Below the pieces are notes generated by a model. That model saw nothing but the letters and a program-made list of their open reading frames with translations, did not search any database and had not been told where the DNA came from. Both the position numbers and the translations under genes were made by a program. A DNA stretch of 12,128 nucleotides from Gemmatimonadota bacterium (GTDB lineage Bacteria > GCA-2686955): NCBI GenBank assembly GCA_002686955.1, contig NYZA01000259.1, positions 1 to 12,128 on the forward strand. Direction: 5' to 3'. Shown here in pieces: positions 1 to 6,070 of this stretch; position 1 is the stretch's first letter, and each line of letters opens with the position of its first letter.

Positions 1-83
1 ACCCTCACCGGATCGATGCCCCAGAAACGCCCGAGCGAGAAAAGCGACGCGCTGGCATCGAAAGCGCCGGAACCCTCGTGCGT
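1..83 (-). other. Window edge downstream of dut, no gene assigned
   Basis: The 83 bases after the dut stop codon stay open in one minus-strand frame to the window edge. That frame reads as a short segment containing SLGRFWGIDPVR, with no ATG, GTG or TTG inside it that has a ribosome binding site. An ATG at base 58 opens a different frame that stops after 17 codons. The open frame could belong to the next gene, but there is too little sequence to name it. No terminator is visible directly after dut. Confidence 0.3.
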
Positions 84-530
84 CTACACTCCCGTGCTCC
101 CAAACCCCCCGCCCCCGCGCGGAGTCCCATCCAGCTCCTCGACCTCGCGCCAGTCGATCCGCATCACCGGCGCGACCACGAGCTGCGCGATCCGCATCCC
201 GCGGGTGATCTCGTACGGCTCGGGACCGTGGTTGATCAGCACGACCTGAATCTCGCCGCGGTAGTCGGAATCGACCGTGCCGGGCGCGTTCAGAACCGTC
301 ACACCGAAGCGGGCCGCCAAGCCGCTTCGCGGACGGACCTGCCCCTCGAATCCGCGTGGCAGCGCAACGCTCAACCCGGTCGGTACACGCATGAAGCCGC
401 CGGGCACAAGAACGACGGGGGCTTCGAGATCGGCGCGAAGATCGACACCCGCCGCGCCCGACGTGGCCGCGGCGGGAGCGGGCAGGTCGCCGCCGGGTCT
501 CACCCTGCGAAACCGGACCTCTTCCCGCAT
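84..530 (-). CDS. dut: dUTPase (deoxyuridine 5'-triphosphate nucleotidohydrolase)
   Basis: Hydrolyses dUTP to dUMP and pyrophosphate in the cytoplasm, keeping uracil out of DNA and supplying dUMP for dTTP synthesis. All five motifs of the trimeric dUTPase family are present in order in the 148-residue product: AAGVDLRA (26-33), RPRSGLA (66-72), [13 protein letters not shown] (81-93) with the catalytic Asp, [13 protein letters not shown] (110-122), and the glycine-rich [10 protein letters not shown] tail that closes over the substrate. The length is normal for the family. I chose the ATG at 530 because AGAGG lies 5 bases upstream of it. A GTG at 548 would add six residues but has no ribosome binding site. 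The gene follows pnp by 27 bases and is probably cotranscribed with rpsO and pnp. Identification is very secure; only the start is slightly uncertain. Confidence 0.96.
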   Translation of the reverse strand: MREEVRFRRVRPGGDLPAPAAATSGAAGVDLRADLEAPVVLVPGGFMRVPTGLSVALPRGFEGQVRPRSGLAARFGVTVLNAPGTVDSDYRGEIQVVLINHGPEPYEITRGMRIAQLVVAPVMRIDWREVEELDGTPRGGGGFGSTGV

Positions 531-557
531 CTTCACCTCTCGATTCACGAGTAGAGA

Positions 558-2684
558 TCAGTCGTCGTTCGAGTCTTCCTCCCCATCCTCCGCCTCTTCG
601 GCGAGGGTGGCCATCGCCATGCGGCGCGAGAGGGAGATCTTGCCGGAGCCATCGATCCCCTTGACCTGCACCGAGATCACTTCGTCCTCTTGCACGACAT
701 CGTCGACGGAACCGACACGAAAGTCCTCGAGCTCGGAGATATGGCAGAGCCCTTCGCGCCCGGGCAAGATCTCGACGAAAGCGCCGAAAGGCATGATCGA
801 GGTGACGCGGCCCTGGTAGATGCGACCGATCTCCGGATCTTCGGTGAGATTGCGGATCGTCTCGAGCGCGCTCTCGGCCGAGGCCTGATTCGGCGCCGCA
901 ATGATCACCTTGCCGTCGTCATCGACGTCGATCTTCGAACTGGTCTCTTCGGAGATCTTGCGGATCATCTTGCCGCCTGGGCCGATGATGTCGCGGATCT
1001 TGTCTTTCGGCACGAACACGGCCACGATCTTCGGCGCATGGGGATTGAGCTCGGGACGGGGCTCGGCCAGGCATTTCGCCATCTCGCCCAAGATGTGCTG
1101 GCGCCCTTCGCGCGCCTGCTCGAGAGCGTTGCGCAAGATCTCGAAAGTGATCCCGCCCAGCTTTGAATCCATCTGGAATGCCGTGATTCCATCTGAGCTG
1201 CCGGTGACCTTGAAGTCCATGTCGCCGAGATGGTCCTCGGCGCCGAGGATGTCCGAGAGCACGACCGGATCGTGTCCCTCTTCGGTGATCAAGCCCATGG
1301 CGATCCCCGCGACCGGCGCCTTGATCGGCACACCGACATCCATGAGCGAGAGCGATCCACCGCAGACCGACGCCATCGAAGACGAGCCGTTCGATTCGGT
1401 GATCTCCGAGACGACCCGCACCGTGTAGGGGAAGTCCTCGTCGGAGGGGATCACGGGGAGCAGCGCCCGTTCCGCCAGCGCCCCGTGGCCGACCTCGCGC
1501 CGCCCGGGTCCGCGATTCGGGCGGGCCTCGCCGACCGACCAGCCGGGGAAGTTGTAGTGGAGCGTGAAGCTCTTCTTGTACTCCCCTTCGAGCTCGTCCA
1601 TCAGCTTCTGATCGCGCTTGGTGCCCAGGGTCGCGACCGCCAGAGCTTGAGTCTCGCCGCGAGTGAAGAGAGCCGAGCCGTGCGTGCGGGGCAGAACTCC
1701 CACCTCGCACTCGATCTTGCGGATCTCGGCCGGCTTGCGGCCGTCGAGGCGCGTGCCCTCGTCGAGGATCCGCCGGCGCATCGTCCGCTTCTCGATCGAT
1801 CCGAGCACCGACTTGATCGACTTCTCCTGCTCGGGGAACTGCTCGAGCAGCGCGTCGACCACCTCGTGGCGAAGCGTGCTCCATGCCTCCTGCCGCTCCA
1901 GCTTGTCGGCGATGAAGAGCGCGTCGGCCGCGCGGCCACCCACCTTCTCCTCGACGGCCGATTCGATCTCGGGTGAAACCGTCTCGGCGATCGCCGGACG
2001 CTTCTCCTTGCCGATCGCCGTCCGGAGCTCTTCCTGAGCATCGAGGATCTTCTGGATCCAGCCGTGGGCGAACTCGAGCGCCTCGACGAGCTCGCTCTCG
2101 GAGACCTCCTTGCAGCCACCCTCGACCATGGTGATGCTCTCGCGCGAGCCGGCCACGACGACGTCCATCTCGCTGAACTCGAGCTCGGCGAAAGTAGGAT
2201 TGAGCAGCAGCTCGCCCTCGATACGGCCGACCCGCACCGCGGCGATCGGTGTCTCGAAGGGGATATCCGAGATCAAGCAGGCCGCCGCCGCGCCGGTGAT
2301 GCTCAGCACATCGGCGTTGTTCTCGCAATCGGTCGAGAGCACGTTGACCGAAACGGTGGTCTCGCTCTTGTAACCGTCCGTGAAGTTCGGACGGAGCGGA
2401 CGATCGATCATGCGGGCCACCAGGGTCTCGGTGTCGCCCATGCGCCCTTCACGCTTGAAGAAGTTGCCGGGGATCCGACCCGCGGCATACGCCTTCTCTC
2501 GATAGTCGACCGTCAGGGGGAAGAAGCCCCGGTCCACTCCGCTGCCTTTGTCTCCGACAGCCGCCACCATAATCACGGTATCGCCAAAGCCGACCATGAC
2601 CGTGGCGTCGGCCTGGCGACCGATCTTCCCGCTTTCCATCCAGAAGGTCTTGCCTCCCAGGTCTACCTCTACACGCTTGTACAT
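558..2684 (-). CDS. pnp: Polyribonucleotide nucleotidyltransferase (PNPase)
   Basis: Phosphorolytic 3'-to-5' exoribonuclease that degrades RNA to nucleoside diphosphates and can add heteropolymeric tails. It acts as a ring-shaped trimer in the cytoplasm. The 708-residue product has the usual layout: first RNase PH domain (about 10-145), a helical linker (about 235-310), the catalytic second RNase PH domain (about 315-545), a KH domain with GPGGK (568-572) and an S1 domain (about 625-692), then an acidic tail. The active-site signatures GRREVGHGALAERAL (395-409), SNGSSSMASVCGG (441-453) and the metal-binding aspartates of AEDHLGDMDFKV (D484, D490) are intact. The start at 2684 is set by AGGAGA six bases upstream and by alignment with the usual PNPase N-terminus; an upstream in-frame ATG at 2774 lies in the leader. 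The gene lies 133 bases after rpsO, the classic rpsO-pnp order. Confidence 0.98.
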   Translation of the reverse strand: MYKRVEVDLGGKTFWMESGKIGRQADATVMVGFGDTVIMVAAVGDKGSGVDRGFFPLTVDYREKAYAAGRIPGNFFKREGRMGDTETLVARMIDRPLRPNFTDGYKSETTVSVNVLSTDCENNADVLSITGAAAACLISDIPFETPIAAVRVGRIEGELLLNPTFAELEFSEMDVVVAGSRESITMVEGGCKEVSESELVEALEFAHGWIQKILDAQEELRTAIGKEKRPAIAETVSPEIESAVEEKVGGRAADALFIADKLERQEAWSTLRHEVVDALLEQFPEQEKSIKSVLGSIEKRTMRRRILDEGTRLDGRKPAEIRKIECEVGVLPRTHGSALFTRGETQALAVATLGTKRDQKLMDELEGEYKKSFTLHYNFPGWSVGEARPNRGPGRREVGHGALAERALLPVIPSDEDFPYTVRVVSEITESNGSSSMASVCGGSLSLMDVGVPIKAPVAGIAMGLITEEGHDPVVLSDILGAEDHLGDMDFKVTGSSDGITAFQMDSKLGGITFEILRNALEQAREGRQHILGEMAKCLAEPRPELNPHAPKIVAVFVPKDKIRDIIGPGGKMIRKISEETSSKIDVDDDGKVIIAAPNQASAESALETIRNLTEDPEIGRIYQGRVTSIMPFGAFVEILPGREGLCHISELEDFRVGSVDDVVQEDEVISVQVKGIDGSGKISLSRRMAMATLAEEAEDGEEDSNDD

Positions 2685-2817
2685 TGCTGTTCTCCTGATG
2701 ATGTCGTCGCGACCACCCGCCATCTGGGCGAGTTGGACCGACGCTCGAGTCTTGTTCTCGGGGCGGCCCGCCATCGGACGCGCCCTCTCGTTCCCGCCGG
2801 TTCTCGCGAGAATCGCG
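2685..2817 (-). other. rpsO-pnp intergenic region / pnp leader
   Basis: These 133 bases separate the S15 stop from the PNPase start. Immediately after rpsO lies a perfect 12-base palindrome, TTCTCGCGAGAA (2801-2812), followed by GC-rich sequence with short self-complementary runs around 2755-2772. There is no T-run, so it is not a typical intrinsic terminator. In enterobacteria the same interval holds an RNase III-cut stem through which PNPase represses its own synthesis. Whether a similar control acts here is inference; only the palindrome and the spacing are seen. Confidence 0.45.
2691..2696 (-). promoter_or_regulatory. Ribosome binding site that fixes the pnp start
   Basis: AGGAGA on the minus strand ends six bases before the ATG at 2684. 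The longer frame from 2774 has no comparable site and would add 30 residues not found in PNPases, so this site decides the start. Confidence 0.8.
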
Positions 2818-3087
2818 CTACTTGCGCAGTCCCAACGATTTGATGAGCTCTCGGTACGCCTCGACGTCTCTGCGCCGCAAATAGGCGAGCAGCCGGCGCC
2901 TGCGTCCCACCATCTTCAAAAGTCCCCGGCGCCCCGCATGGTCCTTCGCATGCTGCTTGAAATGGTCTTGGAGCTCGTCGATCCGCTTGGTCAGCATGGC
3001 CACTTGCACGGCCGTGGATCCCGTATCTCCCTCATGTATCGCGTGGTCCTTGATGACCGCCTGCTTCTGATCCGAGCTGAGAGGCAT
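2818..3087 (-). CDS. rpsO: 30S ribosomal protein S15
   Basis: Primary 16S rRNA-binding protein of the small-subunit platform. The product is 89 residues, the standard bacterial length, beginning [20 protein letters not shown] and carrying the family core [19 protein letters not shown] (18-36) with the rRNA-binding stretch around [19 protein letters not shown] (49-67). It ends in the usual LGLRK. The start at 3087 has AAGGAGG at 3097-3103, nine bases upstream. An in-frame upstream extension to 3165 would overlap the leader hairpins and is rejected. It is the first gene of the rpsO-pnp-dut unit, behind its own promoter. Confidence 0.98.
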   Translation of the reverse strand: MPLSSDQKQAVIKDHAIHEGDTGSTAVQVAMLTKRIDELQDHFKQHAKDHAGRRGLLKMVGRRRRLLAYLRRRDVEAYRELIKSLGLRK

Positions 3088-3096
3088 CGCCTGCTT

Positions 3097-3103
3097 CCTC
3101 CTT
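3097..3103 (-). promoter_or_regulatory. Strong ribosome binding site of rpsO
   Basis: AAGGAGG on the minus strand, nine bases before the ATG at 3087, is a near-complete match to the anti-Shine-Dalgarno sequence. It lies 11 bases downstream of a leader hairpin, a position where folding or S15 binding could affect ribosome access. Confidence 0.85.
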
Positions 3104-3114
3104 TTGGGACGTGA

Positions 3115-3130
3115 CGCGAGCCGCCTCGCG
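3115..3130 (-). promoter_or_regulatory. rpsO leader hairpin close to the ribosome binding site
   Basis: CGCGAG-GCGG-CTCGCG on the minus strand forms a perfect six-base-pair GC-rich stem with a four-base loop. S15 represses its own translation by binding leader structures in several bacteria, although those structures differ between lineages. The hairpin is seen; a role as S15 target is inferred. Confidence 0.5.
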
Positions 3131-3150
3131 ATGCGGAGTCGGCCGCCGAG

Positions 3151-3164
3151 TGCGCACTTGCGCA
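3151..3164 (-). promoter_or_regulatory. Hairpin at the predicted 5' end of the rpsO mRNA
   Basis: TGCGC-AAGT-GCGCA on the minus strand gives a five-base-pair stem with a four-base loop. It would begin one or two bases after the transcription start expected from the promoter at 3173-3201. A stem at the very 5' end commonly protects mRNA from 5'-end-dependent decay; that role is inferred here. Confidence 0.45.
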
Positions 3165-3172
3165 AAACGAGC

Positions 3173-3201
3173 TTTATATCACGATGGGACTGGGGAGTAA
3201 A
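3173..3201 (-). promoter_or_regulatory. Sigma70-type promoter for rpsO-pnp-dut
   Basis: On the minus strand TTTACT (3196-3201, four of six matches to TTGACA) and TATAAA (3173-3178, five of six matches to TATAAT) are separated by exactly 17 bases. The hexamers stand out as A/T-rich in a GC-rich region. The predicted start near 3166 gives a leader of about 79 bases before the rpsO ATG. Confidence 0.6.
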
Positions 3202-3219
3202 CGCCGGCGGCGCGTTGAC

Positions 3220-3229
3220 CCCGATCGGG
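3220..3229. repeat. Palindrome CCCGATCGGG, copy 1
   Basis: Perfect ten-base palindrome with its centre about 24 bases upstream of the rpsO -35 hexamer. An identical copy lies 71 bases away at 3291-3300. Two identical palindromes close upstream of a promoter could be a paired operator, though chance is possible in GC-rich DNA. Confidence 0.4.
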
Positions 3230-3288
3230 ACGATTCCTCCTCTGATGATGCTCGGGATGGCGATTTGGTGGTTCGGGAACAGGTTCTT

Positions 3289-3302
3289 TTCCCGATCGGG
3301 AA
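3289..3302. repeat. Palindrome TTCCCGATCGGGAA, copy 2
   Basis: Perfect 14-base palindrome whose central ten bases equal the copy at 3220-3229. It has no loop, so it fits a dimeric protein-binding site better than an RNA hairpin. Confidence 0.4.
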
Positions 3303-3404
3303 GAAATGCCTCTTCAGATGCTTGACCTGGGACGAATACGAGCCTCGGAGCCTGTTGAGGCTTGACGCGTCTGTCTCCCTGCTACGACCTGCTCTCGACG
3401 CGGT

Positions 3405-3743
3405 GGCCTCCTGCCGGAGGGCGGCTGGAGAGTCGGCGTCGCCGATCCCGCGGGGGCGGCGCGAGTCGTCGAGATCCTCACGATCGAATCGGGGGCGGTC
3501 GCGACATCGGGCACATTCGACAATGCGCGCGAGATCGACGGCCAGAGGGTCAGCCACTTCATCGACCCGCGCGCGGCCGAGCCGCTTTCGGCAGCTCCAA
3601 GGTCGACGCTGGTCCGCGCCGCGGACGCCACCTTGGCCGATTCACTCGCGACCGCGCTGCATGTCGAGCCGAAGCTGATCGAGAGGGCGGAACAGCTCGG
3701 GGCGTCGAAGGTCTTTCTGGACGGGCGCACTGTCGCGGGCTGA
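3405..3743 (+). pseudogene. apbE: C-terminal remnant of an ApbE-type FAD:protein FMN transferase
   Basis: ApbE proteins attach FMN to Thr residues of exported or membrane flavoproteins such as Nqr/Rnf subunits. About 110 residues of the C-terminal part are read in one plus-strand frame that ends in TGA at 3741. Recognisable blocks are GGWRVGVADP (from 3420), AVATSG (3495-3512), the SHFIDPR block (3552-3572) and the ADSLATAL block (3636-3659) that holds the metal-binding Asp and Thr. The frame is closed upstream by TGA at 3363. Between there and the first homologous residue there is no ATG, GTG or TTG, and the N-terminal two thirds are absent. A neighbouring frame reads DAVAS just upstream (3397-3411), which would fit a frameshift. 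The gene cannot be functional as it stands. It is the only plus-strand gene trace in the window and converges with the small gene ending at 3758. Confidence 0.8.
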
Positions 3744-3755
3744 GCTCGCTCCGCG
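3734..3755. terminator. Possible stem-loop between convergent genes
   Basis: CGCGG and GC pair with GC and CCGCG across a seven-base loop, with one bulged base. It sits between the apbE remnant stop and the end of the small membrane gene at 3758, where a bidirectional terminator would be expected. Neither strand has a T-run, so it would be an atypical terminator at best. Confidence 0.25.
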
Positions 3756-3757
3756 TC

Positions 3758-3931
3758 TCAGTCCCCGTCCCCACTCGCCGGCAGCCGCAACCGCAGCCCG
3801 ACCGAGCGAGCCAGCAGAGCCAGCATCACCGCGATCGAATCGAGCGAGACTAGAAAACAGAGAATCAGCAGGTCGTACGGGAACTCGACGATTCCCGCCG
3901 CCCGGATGTAGACGAATAGCAGTGTGCCCAT
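3758..3931 (-). CDS. Small membrane protein of unknown function (57 aa)
   Basis: I do not recognise this protein. It starts MGTLLFVYIRAAGIVEFPYD, followed by a strongly hydrophobic stretch (about residues 21-41, with LLILCFLVSLDSI and VMLALLA), then a basic RLRLR segment and an acidic GDGD end. This fits one or two membrane-spanning segments, with residues 3-15 possibly a second short one. The ATG at 3931 is preceded six bases upstream by AAGAGGAG (3938-3945), one of the best ribosome binding sites in the window. The gene begins 16 bases after the Omp85 stop and is probably cotranscribed with it. Its short length makes it easy to miss. Seen: start signal, hydrophobicity, operon position. Function unknown; an accessory of the Omp85 or glycosyltransferase is only a guess. 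Confidence 0.65.
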   Translation of the reverse strand: MGTLLFVYIRAAGIVEFPYDLLILCFLVSLDSIAVMLALLARSVGLRLRLPASGDGD

Positions 3932-3937
3932 GGTCGA

Positions 3938-3945
3938 CTCCTCTT
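3938..3945 (-). promoter_or_regulatory. Ribosome binding site of the 57-aa membrane protein gene
   Basis: AAGAGGAG on the minus strand, six bases before the ATG at 3931, starts directly after the stop codon of the Omp85 gene. It is the main evidence that the small frame is translated. Confidence 0.7.
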
Positions 3946-3947
3946 GG

Positions 3948-5309
3948 TCACAGCCCCCACTGGCCTGTATAGCGCAAATGCTGGATCGGCGTAATATCGA
4001 TCGAGAGCTCGAGCCGATCGGGGGTCTTCCCTTTGAGCTGGGTCACCCACCGCAAGCGCACCTGCCCAAAGTTGTCGTGACTCACACTGAGCTCGAGACC
4101 CGCCGGCACGGCCGCCGGCTGCCAATCGCCATCGACCACGGCCTTCGTCGCCGAGCTGAATACGCCGCCGCGCAATCGCATGGGTGAGAGCGAGCCGGGA
4201 AGAACGGGAAACTGATAGTGGGCGGTTGCAACCGCCATCCGTTCGGCCCCTTGCCTCGATGCCTCGCGCTGCCGAATCCCCGGCGGCTTCAGGCCATCCT
4301 CGGAATGCAGGCGATTCGCGAAATCGGTATCACCGTCGACCGACGCGCCGCGCAGCTCCAAGCCCAGAGAGTGCCCTCTCGGCACCGGCAGGAAGAGCTG
4401 CAAGAAAGTCTCACTCCTCAGGTAGCTGTGGTCGCCGAGCAGAGAGGGCGGCGCCCATTGAAGATCCACGCCGGTCCGGTACCCGAGAGCAGCCTGGGTT
4501 CGGCCATCGAAAACGAGAGAGGGATGAAGTGCCAAGGTCATCCGCTCGGTATCGGCGCCGCTCCCCTCGATGCCGACAAAGGTCGTGTCCCCCCCCGAGA
4601 TCTCGATCGCATCGAGCATGACACCGAGATGAAGGCGCAGCCGTCGTCCGAGCTGACGTTCCACGAAGGGCTCGGTCCCAAGGTCGATGAAGCGGAACTT
4701 CCCCTCGTCGGTCTCGACATCGGGATCGTCGTGCAGGAATGGAAAGAGACGCTCGTTGTCGTGGTAGCGAAGATTGAGGTTCAGACCGATATCCCATGGC
4801 GACCAGAATAGCCAGGGGTGGACAAAGGTCGACGCGAGAGCCCAGCGCGAATCTTCGAAACGAGCATTCCCGGAGAGCTGCCGGCCCCGTCCCCAAGGAC
4901 TGGTCAAGCGTCCCGCCACCGCGGCGAAGGGACCGAAGGGAGCGACCGCTCCGAACTCCCAATCGACGGAGCTGATGTTCTTCCGCTCTTTCACCACGAT
5001 CACGTAAACGGCCCGGCCCTTCTCGGAGCCCGGCTCCACTCGAATGTGGAGGTCACCGAAGAGCCCCGATTCGAGCAGCTTCATATACTGGCGATCTCCG
5101 ACGCCGGGCACCAGGCGGTCCCCCGGTCGAAGATCGATGATGTTGAGGATGACCTCTTCGGAGGTTCTGCTATTCCCCTGGACCCGGATCTTCTCGATGA
5201 TCGGAGTCGGTGTCGGCTTCGCGGCGCTCGTCTCCGCCGCGCCGGCGGCGACGCAAGCGCAGAGCAAAAGGGCCGCGCGCGAAAGGCGTGAACCGAGCGT
5301 GGCACTCAT
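3948..5309 (-). CDS. Omp85/BamA-like outer-membrane protein with a single POTRA domain
   Basis: 453 residues. Residues 1-26 form a signal peptide (basic start, ALLLCACVAAGAA core). Residues 37-109 form one POTRA domain: IEKIRVQGNSRTSEEVI, then GLFGDLHIRVEP and VYVIVVKERKNI, the typical alternation. The rest (about 112-453) is rich in alternating hydrophobic and aromatic strands (SSVDWEFGAVAPFG, LNLNLRYHD, LGVMLDAIEIS), as in a 16-stranded barrel. BamA has five POTRA domains and about 800 residues, so this is a short relative (surface antigen D15 type), not BamA itself. The loop-6 VRGF/Y signature appears as IRQR (345-348) before a typical strand AVATAHYQFPVL. The ATG at 5309 overlaps the glycosyltransferase stop by four bases (ATGA), implying coupled translation. 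It probably inserts or translocates a substrate across the outer membrane; the substrate is unknown. Confidence 0.85.
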   Translation of the reverse strand: MSATLGSRLSRAALLLCACVAAGAAETSAAKPTPTPIIEKIRVQGNSRTSEEVILNIIDLRPGDRLVPGVGDRQYMKLLESGLFGDLHIRVEPGSEKGRAVYVIVVKERKNISSVDWEFGAVAPFGPFAAVAGRLTSPWGRGRQLSGNARFEDSRWALASTFVHPWLFWSPWDIGLNLNLRYHDNERLFPFLHDDPDVETDEGKFRFIDLGTEPFVERQLGRRLRLHLGVMLDAIEISGGDTTFVGIEGSGADTERMTLALHPSLVFDGRTQAALGYRTGVDLQWAPPSLLGDHSYLRSETFLQLFLPVPRGHSLGLELRGASVDGDTDFANRLHSEDGLKPPGIRQREASRQGAERMAVATAHYQFPVLPGSLSPMRLRGGVFSSATKAVVDGDWQPAAVPAGLELSVSHDNFGQVRLRWVTQLKGKTPDRLELSIDITPIQHLRYTGQWGL

Positions 5310-6070
5310 CGCGCTCCCCCAATCCGCATCCGAATCGCCAGAAGATCGAGAATCATGCGGGGCGCGTCGGTCATCAGACGCACACTCGATGGGCTTCCCC
5401 GATACCGGAGCTGAACCGGAAGCTCGACGATCTTGAACCCCCGCATCCGCGCAAGGCAGAGCAGCTCGACATCGAAGGCGAAATCCTCGATACGGGTCTC
5501 GCTGAAAAGCTCGCGGGCCACGTCGCCTCTGATCATCTTGAATCCACACTGCGTGTCGGACACCCCGAGCCCGAGAAGGCGATTGACCAGAGCGATATAG
5601 GTCACGCCGATCCGGTGGCGCAGGCTCAAATAGGGGAAGTGACGCGGGTGGAGGACAAAGCGGGTGTCGGGATGCCCGCGGCTTCCGATCGCAAGGTCGG
5701 CGCCGCCGGCGAGCGCTGCGCGGTAGGCATCGACCTGGTCGACGCCATAGACCAGATCGGCATCGGTGTAGAGCACGAAACGGCCCCTGCTCGCGAGCAC
5801 ACCGGCCTTGATTGCGGCTCCTTTTCCCCGATTCCGCTCGTGGCCGACGACCCGGATCTCGGTGTGGCTCCGCGCGAGACGCCGCAAGATCGCGGGGGTC
5901 TGATCGGCCGAGCCATCATCGGAGAAGATCACTTCGAACGACCCACCGCCACGAATCGCGGGGAGCATCCGCGCCACCGACTCCTCGACGATCCTCTCTT
6001 CGTTGAAGGTCGGAATCACGATCGAGAGCTCGGGGAGGGAATCCACCGCCCCCGCGTCTTCAGTTGGCAT
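5306..6070 (-). CDS. Family 2 glycosyltransferase, polyprenyl-phosphate sugar transferase type
   Basis: 254 residues of the GT-A fold GT2 family, close in motif pattern to dolichyl-phosphate glucose or mannose synthases. Visible motifs: LSIVIPTFNEE (15-25), the nucleotide-sugar site SDDGSADQT (50-58), NRGKGAAIKAG (80-90), the metal-binding DAD (103-105) and acceptor-side motifs DTQCGFKMI (172-180) and IEDFAFDVELL (194-204). There is no C-terminal membrane domain, so it resembles soluble or peripherally bound Alg5-like enzymes acting at the cytoplasmic face. It likely moves a sugar from a nucleotide donor to undecaprenyl phosphate; donor and acceptor cannot be read from sequence. The start at 6070 overlaps the RNase Y end by 11 bases, and its stop overlaps the Omp85 start. 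Only a weak AAGG precedes the start, fitting translational coupling. Confidence 0.9.
   Translation of the reverse strand: MPTEDAGAVDSLPELSIVIPTFNEERIVEESVARMLPAIRGGGSFEVIFSDDGSADQTPAILRRLARSHTEIRVVGHERNRGKGAAIKAGVLASRGRFVLYTDADLVYGVDQVDAYRAALAGGADLAIGSRGHPDTRFVLHPRHFPYLSLRHRIGVTYIALVNRLLGLGVSDTQCGFKMIRGDVARELFSETRIEDFAFDVELLCLARMRGFKIVELPVQLRYRGSPSSVRLMTDAPRMILDLLAIRMRIGGAR

Larger units (their letters stand above)
3202..3404. other. Intergenic region without a convincing gene
   Basis: About 200 bases between the rpsO promoter and the recognisable apbE remnant. It contains two copies of a ten-base palindrome and is noticeably less GC-rich than its surroundings around 3240-3325. A plus-strand frame here encodes a short hydrophobic run (residues such as [12 protein letters not shown]), but with no ribosome binding site and weak codon bias. 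It may be decayed sequence from the lost 5' part of apbE or from another gene; neither can be shown. Confidence 0.4.

Noticed and set aside
919-2328. Long open frame inside pnp on the same strand
   Set aside because: Arg/Gly-rich translation typical of a shadow frame in GC-rich DNA; pnp itself is intact.
2685-2774. N-terminal extension of PNPase to an upstream ATG at 2774
   Set aside because: It adds 30 residues unlike any PNPase N-terminus, and the internal ATG at 2684 has the good AGGAGA site.
3104-3325. Plus-strand frame with a hydrophobic segment across the rpsO promoter
   Set aside because: There is no ribosome binding site before its TTG or ATG, codon bias is weak, and it overlaps a good promoter and leader on the other strand.
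3184-3678. Plus-strand open frame covering the apbE remnant in another frame
   Set aside because: Ser/Arg-rich, no motifs. Only the DAVAS stretch near 3397 hints that part of it may be a frameshifted piece of apbE.
5310-5549. N-terminal extension of the Omp85 frame to 5549
   Set aside because: The extra 80 residues overlap the glycosyltransferase, look like out-of-frame sequence and would bury the signal peptide.
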